A stretch of 64,000 bases of DNA. Source: Diabrotica undecimpunctata. Taxonomy: Eukaryota; Arthropoda; Insecta; Coleoptera; Chrysomelidae. A program made the translations under genes and the position numbers. The notes below the pieces were generated by a model. That model made no database searches. It saw nothing but the letters and a program-made list of their open reading frames with translations, and had not been told where the DNA came from. Positions 10,777-22,795 of the stretch are shown piece after piece; position 1 is the first letter of the stretch, and every line of letters starts with the position of its first letter. The DNA is taken from the NCBI RefSeq assembly GCF_040954645.1, contig NC_092811.1:119981343-120045342 (forward strand), given 5' to 3'.

Positions 10777-13700
10777 ATTTATAGTAGTAAGTTGAATTAC
10801 AAGTTACACATTTCACAACAATTATTTGAATTTTAACCGGTGAATCAGTGAAAATAACGTACAATGTTACAGGAAAATAGCTTCACAACAACACTTCGAT
10901 TTTATATAATAAACTCTATACTATTTAGATACTAAACTATAAGTATACGTAATCTTCTGGTCTTACCAATAATCGGTTTTCACCTGTGCACCAGTTATAC
11001 TAGTTACACCTCTCTCTCTCCTCTTTCTACCCGATTGAAACTGACGAAGAGGTGATGCAAGTCCGTATTTAGTTCATATAATTTTCCTAGTGTTTTCTAT
11101 TTGTAGATGATCTTCCTTTTATGAATTCTTTCTGATACTCACCTATTTTGTAGCTTACTTTTAGCAACAGTATTCCTCAATAGATCATCCACATCACTCG
11201 TCCTGCTTCTTTGTATAGGGCATATCATTGCCGTTTTCAATTGTTTTGGTTTAATTTCTGTATCCCATATTTCTACGTTTCTTTTGCCAGTATAAGTTTC
11301 GTTTTATAACTACCAAACATCAAATAATAATTGAGTAAAAAGATATAAAATAAGTAACAACCTTTCGTTGTTATATAAAGAAACGTTTTTATTCCGAAAA
11401 CAATTATATTAAACAAATGGAATAAATTAATGCTTTGTACAACTATACATTCACGGGCAATAATAAGAGTTTTCCGAGAACAATAGTTTCTCCATTAATC
11501 TCCATTCTCCAAAATAAAACACCTTCAAAAACCCTTATACATTCCGAGTTTCCATTTTATTTGTTTTCTGGCTGGACTTATTGTTCTGTAGATGGATTTT
11601 ACTCCAAATATTTGTTCAGTTGGTATGATGGATGAATATTCCACAAGAGATTTACATAAATGTAACCGTGAATAATTTTCCAATAATAAAAGTGTTTTTG
11701 AAAAACACGAAATGCGACCAAAAGTAATAAATTAGAAAAATCACACGCGAGGTGGAAATATGACAGAAAGTCGTCATTAAAGAGGACGGAGAATTTACTG
11801 AAAAATGGGAGTTAAACCGTTTTTAAGTATTGTTCAAGTTTCAATTTGTTTGGGTAGAAATTTATAACATACTTAATAAAATTTATATCGTTTGAAAGAC
11901 TACAAGAAAGGGTGGAAAGCCAAAATCCTCGAGCTGACAGGAGTTGATGTTATGAAAATATCATTAATCTTGTTCGTCCGTTTAGTCTTCTTTCGTCAAT
12001 CTTTCAACGTGACCAGGGACAATAATTTCAGTTATTTTTAGATTTTAGTTTTAGAGTTTTAGAAATTTTATCAGTAAGAGCTACAACTAAATGATTTTCA
12101 GTGTTTTCAGACAGAATCATTCTCTCTCCTGCTGTCACCCAATATGTAGCTGCTTCAAATTTATAATAATTTTTAACCTTTTTGTTCTTTGTCTCGTGTT
12201 GTGTAAATGTATCAGTTAATGTTTATGACATTCACCAAATTGTTGGATAGCCTAATTTTGACGCTGCAGATGCTCTAGGAGCGAAAGTACTTATGCAAGA
12301 CTTAATAAAAATCTGTGCTTAATATCTGCCTTTTATTTGATTAAAGTTAATTCACAAATTAACTAATTGCATTTTTATAATTTATGCAACGAGATACTCC
12401 AAATTAAAAAAAAAACATAAAATTGGAGATATTGCAACTTTTATAAATTTGAAGTTATGAGTTCAGTTTTTGAAATAGTAAAATGTAGAGGATGCAAATC
12501 GCTTTGCTTTTAAAGCCTTTATCTTTGGCGCATCATGGCTAATTAAACTTGAATATTTTTTTTCTGTCTACGTACATAAATATGACACAAATATTTCTTT
12601 TATTTTTGAAAAGTTGCTTTCCGTAATGGTTTCTATTATTAATTATTTTAAGTTTTTTTAATCTCCTTTATGCAATGTACATTATTTTTATATTTGTTTT
12701 GTATGAAGGCTATTTAATTTTATTAAAATAAACCTTTGCTTTAATCACAACTGCCTATAGCTTAAGCAATTTCAGAAGACTCTGAGCCACGCTCATCCAA
12801 ACCCGTATCGTGGGCTGTTGGAGCTGTATCCGGGCTTCTTGCGCTGTTCGGGCATAAGCTAAGAGAAAAACCACTCCATGGTCTTCCAGGACACGGTTTT
12901 GAGTACATAGAGAACTATGTTGAGCAAGAAAACTTTCAGTGAGTATGATACACAACAATATGAATGTCAATTTTGACTTCTGTTTTACATATTCTTGAAA
13001 ATATGTTAAAACAATTTTGTAACTGCTCGGTATTTGGTTGCTTGGGTTTCTTACTGCTTGCATTGGGTATTGTCGCTTCTTTCTATTACTAATTTAGATC
13101 ATCAAGCATTCTTTCTAAAAAAATTTATTTATCACTTTTAGGAATTATGGCTCTTACATTATTTTATACTATATTGTTAACCCAACATGTTTTATTTCAA
13201 TATTTCAATTAACGTCCATTAACAATTGAAATTACTGTGTATAACATACGTTTCGAGTCTGGATCCAGCTATTGTAATGTTTTTTGCCAGTGCTGGACTA
13301 CGCTCTTTGCCGTTGAATTTGCAAGCCATAAATCATTAAGAGTACATTGTGATGGACAAACTTCTTATATCCGATTTAATGAGGGCAATGTCGTGCGTAT
13401 GTGGTTGAGCGTCCACCAGATCCTCCAATTTCTTTCACACTCCTAGTGGCGACTTCACGTGCTGGGAGAACAATTTTGGAGTTCGATGCTCCAACTATTC
13501 TTATAAGTTATTTCTTGATTTTAGTCAACTTGTTTGTTTCAGGTGATACTTTCATCTAAGTTTTGTCTGAGATTATCCGCATATTAAGCACCGTATCTTC
13601 TATATTCCGGTTTTTTAATGTTTAATTAGATATTAGGTTTTTTAAGTGTACCCGCCTTTCCGGTATGGATCTATCGAGGAGTAACACGAGTCGAACGCCC

Positions 13701-14429
13701 CTCTTCTCTTGACATACTACTCATCCATAGGTTTATCCGATTGACCAGTGTATTCCAGTTAGCCTTTTTGTTTTCTGACTAGGGCTTGAACCATCGTTCA
13801 GAAACATATATACGATCTTATAATCTTGTAAGGATGCAAAGCTAGATGCAGCTGGGTAGAGGGATGGTTTTCTTACAGCCAGTGGTGATTTGTTAAATGC
13901 ATCTAGGCCTACTCTATTCATATCATGCATATTCTCCTACAGAAAAATCCAAGGTTTCGGCTGTTGACTTTGGAACTGTTGAGTTGTGTTGTCAAGTATG
14001 TATCATCCACATTTTAACACTTTCTGAATATTGCATGGCTCCTCACATGCCATGGAGCTTTAGGGCCTCCAAAATAGTCATAGTTGCTAATGGAGCAGAG
14101 AGTATGAAGAAACCGGTTGGTCCCCGAAATGGTTTTTTAACTTGTAGTATACTTGAAAGATCTGGAACCGTATCTACAGATAACAGATATCATAATAGAT
14201 TTACAGATTTATTGTGCTTTCCTTTATCACTTAAAGTTCCTCATCCAAAGGTATTCTCTAGATGAGCTTCCTCAGCCTTAAGAGGGTCTTTTCATATATA
14301 TTAATACTTTTATATGCCTTTCATTAGTGGACTGTGAATTTAGCTGAACGTTCTTTAATGAACTGTTTAGTTTGTTCACAATTCCAAAGACTTTTCTTGT
14401 ACATATTTAACAATGGCTGCAGTTTTGTG
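10777..14429. other. No recognisable gene
   Basis: AT-rich with scattered short frames, including 12755-13063 and 13897-14265. None shows a motif I recognise. The last few hundred bases may be the decayed 3' part of the adjacent LINE. Confidence 0.45.
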
Positions 14430-15560
14430 TGTGTTAGCAACCGCAAAGCAAAGCCTCTGGGTCTCTTAATGACGCACACGCGCCTTCTTGGGCCAGTTTA
14501 TTAGCTTTCTCATTGCGTATTGCATACGTAACCGTTGTGTCCTGGAACTCAGGCTAGGGTCAGTCTATTTCGACTTCTAACCTGGGAGAGGGTACCTAAA
14601 AGTCCCACACAAGTTTTAGGCCAACCTGTGTAGAACTGAGCACTGCTTGCCTTTTTGAGTAGATCACGATTGAGTCGTTCTCCATTTGCCGACATATTAG
14701 TTTCATAGAACACATTTATATAGCGACAACTTCTGCTTGATTATGGAGGAATATGTTCCCGAGATTAACCGGATAATTGACCTTGCTCTTGTGATGTATA
14801 TACCTTTTATCTCCTTATTTAACCTTGTTTGATCGGCTCCTTTAGTTTAGGCTCCTACAGCAGCTTGACTCTCTATTAGCCTGTGTACTGTTTGCTTGGC
14901 TTCTCCCTGTATAATTATACCATTTTATACCAAAGAGAGCAATTTTAGGCCTTTTGCGCTACATTTTTTATGTGTGGATCATATATCACACCGAAGTACT
15001 TGGTCTGACTTACAAATGGAATCTCTACTACCCTGAGCACCGATGATGCAATCCTGGTAGTGCTCTCTTTCTGGTAAACGTAACAACTGCTGTTTTTTTG
15101 CAGGTTCACGCTTACGCTTTCAGCTTTTGACCAGTTATCCATCTCTCTCATAGCGATTTGCTTTCGTTCTAAGTGTCTTGGCAAAATCCGCATAGCGCAA
15201 GCAGTAAAACCCTTCTTTGGACAGTTTTGTTAATAGGTCCGTCTACTAATGTTGCCCCCATAGCAGTTGATATAATACCCCTTCCTGTGAGCAACCACTT
15301 CCTACCTTCGCCTTCGTCCACTCATATGTCGCAACAAAAGTCGCCACTGCTATTTCTCCGTCATACAATGACTCTGGATTAGTCCATTGAGATCATCCAG
15401 CGTGAAGTCTGTCTACTTTCCTGGGTGATATGCATACTGAAGATCTTTGAGTTGTTTATTCTTCAGTACTACATCTCTGATGTACCTATCTAGGAGCCTT
15501 TCTAAAAATGAAACAGGGTTATTGGTGTGTATAACTTTGGTGTTTAGCTCATTACCCTTA
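14430..15560 (-). pseudogene. Decayed I/LOA-like LINE: reverse transcriptase and RNase H remnants
   Basis: On the minus strand, across several frames, I read FLERLLDRYIRD and NKQLKDLQYAYHPGK near 15500 (RT entry region), GVLYQLLWG near 15290 (matching G.LSPLLW), and KLSKEGFYCLRYAD near 15200 (the YADD box, now degenerate). These are followed by MDNWSKAESVSVNLQK and FVSQTKYFGVIYDPHIK. Near 14520 is YAIRNEKANKLAQEGA, like the NE.AN.LA..GA block of LINE-type RNase H. An RT followed by an RNase H is typical of the I/LOA/R1 groups. Many stops and shifts; long dead. Confidence 0.7.
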
Positions 15561-15796
15561 TCCGATCTAAACAACACCTATTTAACGTTGGACATACCTA
15601 TACTTCAACCAAAAAGAATTCTGAGTTTTTGAGGCTTATCGACTGGATAGTAGGTTCCTCCAAAGAAAATTCCTACACCTGTAAGTGTTGACAAGGCAGA
15701 TTTTCGAGAGTTTGCGTTACCAAGAGCAACTATGAATCCTATACATTACGGAAGCGTCTACACGATGCATATAAAAATGTATTTATTAGAGGAAGT
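15561..15796. other. LINE-flanking spacer
   Basis: May contain further upstream RT sequence of the decayed LINE; I see no motif I can defend. Confidence 0.4.
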
Positions 15797-17726
15797 GTAG
15801 GTGTAACATCGACTTGCGGCAACGTGATGGAGCATACTCTAAGATAGTTTGGACGAGGAAAAGCCTAAGACCTTCCACCTGCTGGCAGACATATCTGTAA
15901 AGAGGATTAATATTGGTATGGCCCAAAATAGAAACTTGTGGAAACATAACGGGAAAGCCTCCGCCACATGGGAATAAAGGCAAATATAGTGATGGAGTTC
16001 TGTATGATAACACTGTATGTATATATTTATATTTGCTAAGTATTTTGGGAGATCTTTGTGAAAATTTGTCATTAATAGAAAAAACTTAATGTAATGTGAC
16101 TGTAAAATTTGTTATAGGTACTATTTGCTCATAGACATCTAGTTTTATTTTGGTCTTTCTTTTTGCCCAATTTTTTTTTAATCCACTTCAAAGAATTATA
16201 TGAAAGAAAATGTTTAAGCGCCCAGTTGTTTACTCAACATATTATAATAAAACAATTGTAAAAAACCTAAAGCACGTTTCATGCATACTCCAACTAACAC
16301 GTACTAAACCTCTATGTACTCAAATCAAAGTAGGCTTCGGCAACTAAGTAATACTAACGCTGAAAGCTTTTACACGATAGCTTTGTTGACATAATAAATA
16401 TAGAAATATATACATTTAATATTATTTAATTTTTTTGATTTTCTTTATATTGTTTTTATTACGTTTATTATATATAACTAATCGTTTTTTTTTAGAAGAC
16501 ACAAAGGTTCTGATAATTTTTATTACTAGATATATAACGCATTACTATGCTAATTGCCAATCGTTTGACCATTTATAATGAGTTTTAAAAAAATTGTGCC
16601 TGGCAATCTGAAAGCTGTAAATTTGTTTATATAATCACTTAATAAGGAAGGTTTTTTGCCTGTTATTTCGGTTTTCTTCTTTCTCTATCCTCGTCTCATC
16701 TAGCCAAAGGATTACTGTTACAGGTAGCATCCATAACTGGATGTTAGAAATGATGGAACCCTCTGAGAGCTGTATGACCATGTCGCCAGTGAGGAGGCTC
16801 TCGATCAAGAAACGAGTCGATCTACTGCTAAGCAGTAAGTTACCTTGACGAGGCCATGAAAGATACTGGGTATACAGTGCTAAACCCCATTGTATACAGC
16901 CCTAGTCCTTTATATGGGGCTCTGCCGAAGCGGATCACTCTTTCCCTAGCTACTCGTAGGAATTAAATGTACACGAAACAGAACAAAACCAATATAAGAG
17001 GGAGCCAGAGACCACTGACTCAGACTCTTCACCAATACAGAAGAGGGGAGAACGAGTAATCACTGATTTAGACTCATCGGCTTCAACAATCAGGGAGATG
17101 GAACCTATTGACCCTGAAGGTAAACAAGAAGTAGATGGAAGCCATGTCTCTGCTCAATTGTCTGAGCGGATTACCAAAATCAGATTTTCCGCGGGCTTTC
17201 GGGCGCTAGGAGGAAGCTCACCAGGGAGAGGAATGGCAGAAGTGATTTAAAAGAAAGAAAATCCTCACAAGAATACTAAGACTACCGAGAAGAAAGATAT
17301 GCCCAAGAAACAAAAGTAGAGCAGATGCATTGGGATAGAAGACCCCTCCCTGAGTTTCAGAGTCATAAAAGTAACAAGAACGAGACAATTGTGCAAAATT
17401 ATCTCGAAAGGCGGCAAATTTCATCAGGATGGCGCTGATACACAAACGACATACCGAATCTACATTGAGCCAAGAACAGGCATACTTGGCACTAAGTAAA
17501 TTGCTGGGAGTACTCTATACTGCCTTTTTAGACAGTGGCAGTATTCCTCAATTTAGAAGATCCTTATTTAACGCAGAATTAGTTCCAAAATTCAAAGAAT
17601 TAGCGAAGGTTTTGTTTATGGAGGAATTGTATCATTTCCCAAGTTTATATTTATGCTATATTGCAATGTACAAAGGGAAATCATATTGTCTGACAGTTAA
17701 GCGGCTCTGAAGGCACTGACGTATCA
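15797..17726 (+). repeat. Copy 1 of a ~1.93-kb tandem duplication
   Basis: Landmarks recur about 1930 bp downstream: GGACGAG at 15851 and 17781, CTGACAGTTAAGCGGCT at about 17690 and 19621, and the GATGGAACCCTCTGAG block at about 16752 and 18658. Within the unit a region after 16970 (YTKQNKTN) resembles the charged N-terminal half of a LINE ORF1. A short block near 17690 reads LSDS-stop-AALKAL, like the DSQAALKAL box of LINE RNase H. The unit therefore looks like an internally deleted LINE joined head to tail. Confidence 0.7.
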
Positions 17727-19735
17727 GGAAGTGACGTTCAGACTTACGGCAACGTAATGGAGCATACTTTAAGAAGGTTTGGACGAGTAAAAGCCTAAGA
17801 CCTTCCACCTGCTGTTAAACATATCTGTGAAGAGGATTAATAATGGTATGGCCCAAAATAGAAACTTGTGGAAACATATAACGGGAAAGCCTCCCCACAT
17901 GGGAATAAAGGCAATTATAGTGATGGAGTTCTGTATGATAATACTGTATGTATATATTTATGTGTGCTAAGTATCCTATTTTGGGAGATCTTTGTGAAAA
18001 TTTGTCAGTAATAGAAAAAACTTAATCTAATTATTTTAATAATTTATAATAATGATTAATGCTTTAGGCTTATGACTGTAAAATGTGTTATAGGTACTAT
18101 TTGCTCATAGACATCTAGTTTTATTTTGACCTTTCTTTTTGTCCAATTTGTCCAATAAGAAAATTTTTAAACGGCCATTTGTTTACTCAACATATTACAT
18201 ATAATAAAACAATTGTAAAAAACCTAAAGCACGATTCATGCATACGCCAACTAACACGTACTAAACCTTTATGTACTCAAATGAAAGTAGGCTACGGCAA
18301 CTAAGTAATACTAACGCTTTTACTAAGCTTTTTCACGATAGCTTTGTTGACACAATAAATATAGAAATATAAACATTTAATATTATTTAATTTTTTTGTT
18401 TTTCTTTATATTGTTTTTATTACATTTATTATATATAGTTAATCGTTGTTTTTTTAGATGATACGAAGGTTCTGAAAATTTTTATTACTAGATAAGGTAC
18501 TAGTTTTATCGCAATACTCTGCTAATTGACAATCGTTTTGTGCCTTACAATCTGAAAGCTGTAAATTTTTTCGTATAATCACCTAATAAGTAAGGTTTTA
18601 GCTTGTCCCAATACTTTTACTGTTAAAGCTGTCATCCATAACTTTCTGTTAGGAATGATGGAACCCTCTGAGGGCTGTATGACCTTGTCGCCAGTGAGGG
18701 CTCTCGACGAAGAAACGATTCGATTCTACTGCTAAGCAGTAAGTTACCCTGGCGAGGGCATGAAGATACTGGGGGTAACAGAATCACGAACTGTATCCTT
18801 GGGGAACAGTGCAAAACTCCATTATATACAGCCCTACTCCTGTATACGGAGATCTGCAGAAGCGGATCACTCTTTCCCTAGCTACTCGTAGGAATTAAAT
18901 GTACGCGAAACAACAAAAAAGAAACCAAAATAACAGGGAGTCCGAGACCACTGACTCAAACTCTTTACCAATACAGAGAAGGGGAGAAGCAGTAATCACT
19001 GACTCAGACTGGGAGATCGAACCCATTGACCCTGAAGGTAAAAAAGAAGCAGAAGAATGCCGGGTCTCTGCACAATTGGGTGAGGGAATTACCAAAACTG
19101 GACTCAAGATTTAGGGCGCTTAGAGGAGGAAGCCGAATATGGAGAGGAAAATGGTAGAAGGGACTTAAAAGGATGAAAGTGCTCACAAGAAGACCAAGAC
19201 CAACAGGAAGAAAAATATGCCTGAGAAACAGATTGGAACATTGAATGAAACAGAAACAGAAACAGAAAGAAAACAGAAAGAAAACATGAAACAGAAAAGG
19301 AGCATTGGGGATAAAAGACCCAGCTCTGAGGATGACGGTGATACACAAACGCCATCCCCATTCTACATTGAATCAAGAATAGGCATACTTGGCATTAACT
19401 TAAGTGCTGGGAGCACTCTATGCTGCCTTTTTAGGCAGTGGAAGTATTCCTCAGTTTAAAAGATCCTGGAAGCAAACGAGTGCGTTTGAATATACTTAAA
19501 AAAATCTAAGAATTAGCGAAAGTTTTGTTTTGGGAAGTTTTTTTAGATTTATGCAATACTGCAATGTGCAAAGGGAAACTGATGATAAAGCACTTGAAAA
19601 AGGACATATCCATATATTGTCTGACAGTTAAGCGGCTTTGAAGGAACTTACGTCCAGACTGGTATGAATGAACTAAAGAGCTGAAGAACAAAGAACTTAA
19701 TGAACTAGAAGACCGGAACAAGATTGTCAAAAATC
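17727..19735 (+). repeat. Copy 2 of the ~1.93-kb tandem duplication
   Basis: Diverged repeat of 15797-17726 with many small indels. It keeps a longer ORF1-like charged stretch (18899-19114, acidic and Ser/Thr-rich, and 19217-19459 with a Glu/Thr run). The RNase H-like block reads KGHIHILSDS-stop-AALKELTSRLV near 19600-19660. Neither copy has a continuous frame. Divergence between copies shows the duplication is old. Confidence 0.7.
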
Positions 19736-20942
19736 AAATCAGAAATCAAATCAACTTGCTAAAAGAGGATCGAACGAATAAAATGGACCAGCTGTGACTC
19801 TAACATCACCAAAAGCTGCAGTTAATAGGGCTATTCACAGATAATCTATAGTGGATTTACACGGTGGACCATGCAAAATAAACAAATGGAACTGCTACAT
19901 ATGGGGAGCAATTAACTAAGAACAGTAACAGGAATATTGTTAATACCCTTAAGAACCAGATATACAGCAAAAAGAGAATTCCTGAATAAAATAAACATTT
20001 GTAATGGAAATCTTAACTGCACACAATGGGGTACAAAAATTCTAGAATTAGAAGAACCAACGAAAAAATAATAAAACTATGGAAAATCCTTAATGAGAGC
20101 AGAGATAGCGGCACAAATAATCTGATAGTTGAACTATGGTAAAAAGATTGACGAAATACAGAGTGAAAATGGTAAGAAACAAGTGGCTATATTTAGTAGC
20201 GGTAGAACTGTAATTGTTAAAGATTGAGAACTGGCAGAGCAAAGCTCGAAACAGGAAAGACTGACCGAGTAATGCAACCAAAGTAAATCGAAATGTCCGG
20301 TAGCAGCCAAACAACCAAGCACTTATATCAAAATCTTTATCAGTACTTTTAAAGAAAATATATCAGATTCAAATGCTAAAAGAAAATACCGTTTAAAAGG
20401 TAGTCTATATATTCGCGTATTCAACAAGCTATTTATTTTAGTCGAGCGATTCAGTATTCCCAATTGGATACAAAATTGCCACTGGCACACATGGACTGAA
20501 ACCCACAAAAAGCTTTTTGCTAAATAATGTATCGTTCACAGGTTTATGAGGTATATAAAATGAAGCAAATTCAGCCTTCGGTTACCGTAATGCATTTGCA
20601 TCGAAAAGTAAATTACACCGAATATCATCAAGTATTAGATATTTATAGATCTGGAAATAATGAAATTATACAACTAGCCAACATAAGCGTAGATGTTATC
20701 TCTTTAAAGAGAATGTATTCATTGTATGCAAAGCACGTAATTTATACTTTAAGGTAGCTAATGAAAAAATACAAGAATAAATAAAACAAATTTATCTATG
20801 TGAAACCTATTGAACTTACATCTACACAGTACTTGAACTCCAAGAAATGGATATACAGTATAACATGACAAGTTAAGTCCACTACCACTTATCGCTTTGA
20901 CAAATTCACTGGAAGACTAGTTTACCTTCATCCATGAGTGCC
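19736..20942. other. No recognisable gene
   Basis: Probably further decayed LINE sequence at its left end. The 76-codon frame at 20527-20757 has no motif I recognise. Confidence 0.45.
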
Positions 20943-20946
20943 ATAG

Positions 20947-22344
20947 TGTTGCTGAGAGGGGGCATTTGGGCCTGTAGGACCCATCGCCGGCTCTTCGGAC
21001 TTTTTCCTGTCTCCGGAATTGGAACGGGTGTTTACCATCTTCGTTTGTCGCTAGTGAAATGGGTCAGTACTGTTGCCGTTACAGAATAACCGTTACAGCG
21101 ACAAGTATCTGTTACAGGTAACGGTTCCAAGGAACAGTTACAAAATAACAGATCAAAAATGGAAAACAGAACAGGTAAAATACTAAGTATTCCTTGACTT
21201 ACGGAAGGAATAACTTGGTAAACAATAAAATAAAATGGTATGATAAATGTAGTGCAAAGAATATGTTTCTAAGTGTTTCTTGACTTACGGAAGAAACAAC
21301 TTAGAATGAAAAGTAAAAATGTACAAGATCAAAGAATAGAAAAATGCAGAAATATGAGTAAAAATACACAAGGTAAAAGAATGCAGAAATGTTCTTAAGT
21401 GTTTCTTGACTTACGGAAGAAACAACTTAAGAGAGGAATATAAACAAATGAAATAAGTAAATATAAAACAATATGTGAAAATATGTCTGTGTTTCTTGAC
21501 TTACGGAAGAAACAACTTAGAACAGAAAAACAACAAGAGAATCAAATATGCAATAGAAGAATATAAATATTTACAAGTGTTTCTTGACTTACGGAAGAAA
21601 CGACTTGTAATATAGAATAGAAAAAAATAAAATGCAAAAATAAGAATACAAATATTTACAAGTGTTTCTTGACTTACAGAAGAAACAACTTGTAATAGAA
21701 AATAAGAAAATAAAATGCGGAAAAGATATAGAAATATAGCTAAGTGTTTCTTGACTTACGGAAGAAACGACTTAGCGTAAAAATGAAAATAACAGGGACA
21801 AGTATACGAAATATCAGAAATAAGAGTGCAAATATGGAAATACTTCTAAGTGTTCTTTTGACTTACCGGAAAAGAACGACTTAGACACACAGTGAAACAC
21901 AAGTGAAATATCAGAAAAATATTTCTAAGAGTTCTTTAACTTACCGGAAAGAACTACTTAGACACAAATACAAGAAATATAAACAATCAAAAATAATCAA
22001 ATAAAATAGTAAATAAATCAATACATGAACAATAGTAATATTCTAACCTGAAAAGGTCTGAATATACGACAAATGCTAAAATAAAAAGGTACACAGGAAA
22101 TCAGAAATAAAACAATAGCTCAAGTTGATACAATAAAGCACCGACTAGGTCTACAGTAAGAAGAGGCAAGCTCGACTGACCGATGAGAGAAAATCTACCT
22201 GCTTTTATGTAAAACAAATCCTTTGTTTTACGTAGCGAAAGTGGAATTTCCCTGCATCGAATCAATTAGAAATTTGGATTTGGCCAACCTTGGAATTCCC
22301 AAGTATTTTAACCGATATCCAAATTCCTTGATGCGTCGAGGACA
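20947..22344 (-). repeat. 3' LTR
   Basis: 1398 bp, matching 26354-27751 base for base wherever I compared them except 20953. It contains the hairpin array (21183-21962) and, near its end, the same short start of the gag frame (MVNTRSNSGDRKK) as the 5' LTR. Confidence 0.95.
21183..21962 (-). repeat. Array of nine hairpin-forming repeats inside the 3' LTR
   Basis: Nine units at 21183-21218, 21269-21304, 21394-21431, 21486-21520, 21571-21610, 21656-21695, 21739-21776, 21845-21885 and 21924-21962. Each is a stem with a one-base bulge and a loop around GACTTAC (plus strand). Stems vary but stay paired: ATTCCTT/AAGGAAT, GTTTCTT/AAGAAAC, GTTCTTTT/AAAAGAAC, GTTCTTT/AAAGAAC. Outer arms CTAAG/CTTAG, CTTAAG/CTTAAG and TTACAAG/CTTGTAA also covary. 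On the RNA-sense strand every loop contains GTAAGT. The spacers between units are unrelated A-rich sequence. Confidence 0.9.
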
Positions 22345-22360
22345 TCCCCCCTCCTCTGAA
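22345..22360 (-). other. Polypurine tract
   Basis: On the minus strand TTCAGAGGAGGGGGGA abuts the TG of the 3' LTR, the position and composition expected for the plus-strand primer. Confidence 0.85.
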
Positions 22361-22795
22361 AGACCTAACGGTGCTAAAAAAATTTATTAATAAAAAAAAA
22401 TCAAACAATACAATAATACAAAAAGTCCTTAACCTAAAAAAAAGAAATACAATACAAAGAAATACAAAGAAATACAATTCAAACTTACGCTAGCGACTAA
22501 GATATGTTACACTTAACTATTATAATATCCAGATGGCCCAGGTGGTCCCGGTGGTCCAGGTGGTCCAGGTGTTTCGGCCAGGCTACTTAATTCACCCGGC
22601 TGGGGCCTTACGACGTTTCAGAACACGTAGAGTTACTCGATTCACCCTGGTGTCTGTAACGTTTCGTAACAGGGCCCCGTTATCCTCAGCTGTTCTGGCA
22701 GGGCTACTTAATTCACCCTGAGGAAGGTCTTACGACGTCGTGAAGATATAAGGTTACTCAGTTCACCTTGATATCTACACGTGTCGTAATAAACC

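Noticed and set aside
12755..13063. 102-codon minus-strand frame
   Set aside because: No motif, composition like surrounding noncoding DNA.
13897..14265. 122-codon plus-strand frame
   Set aside because: Next to the decayed minus-strand LINE; no motif and probably antisense to it.
20090..20508. Several hydrophobic minus-strand frames
   Set aside because: Overlapping frames in AT-rich DNA, consistent with chance.
21183..21962. CRISPR array appearance of the regularly spaced LTR repeats
   Set aside because: This is eukaryotic LTR DNA; the repeats vary in covarying fashion and no cas genes exist.
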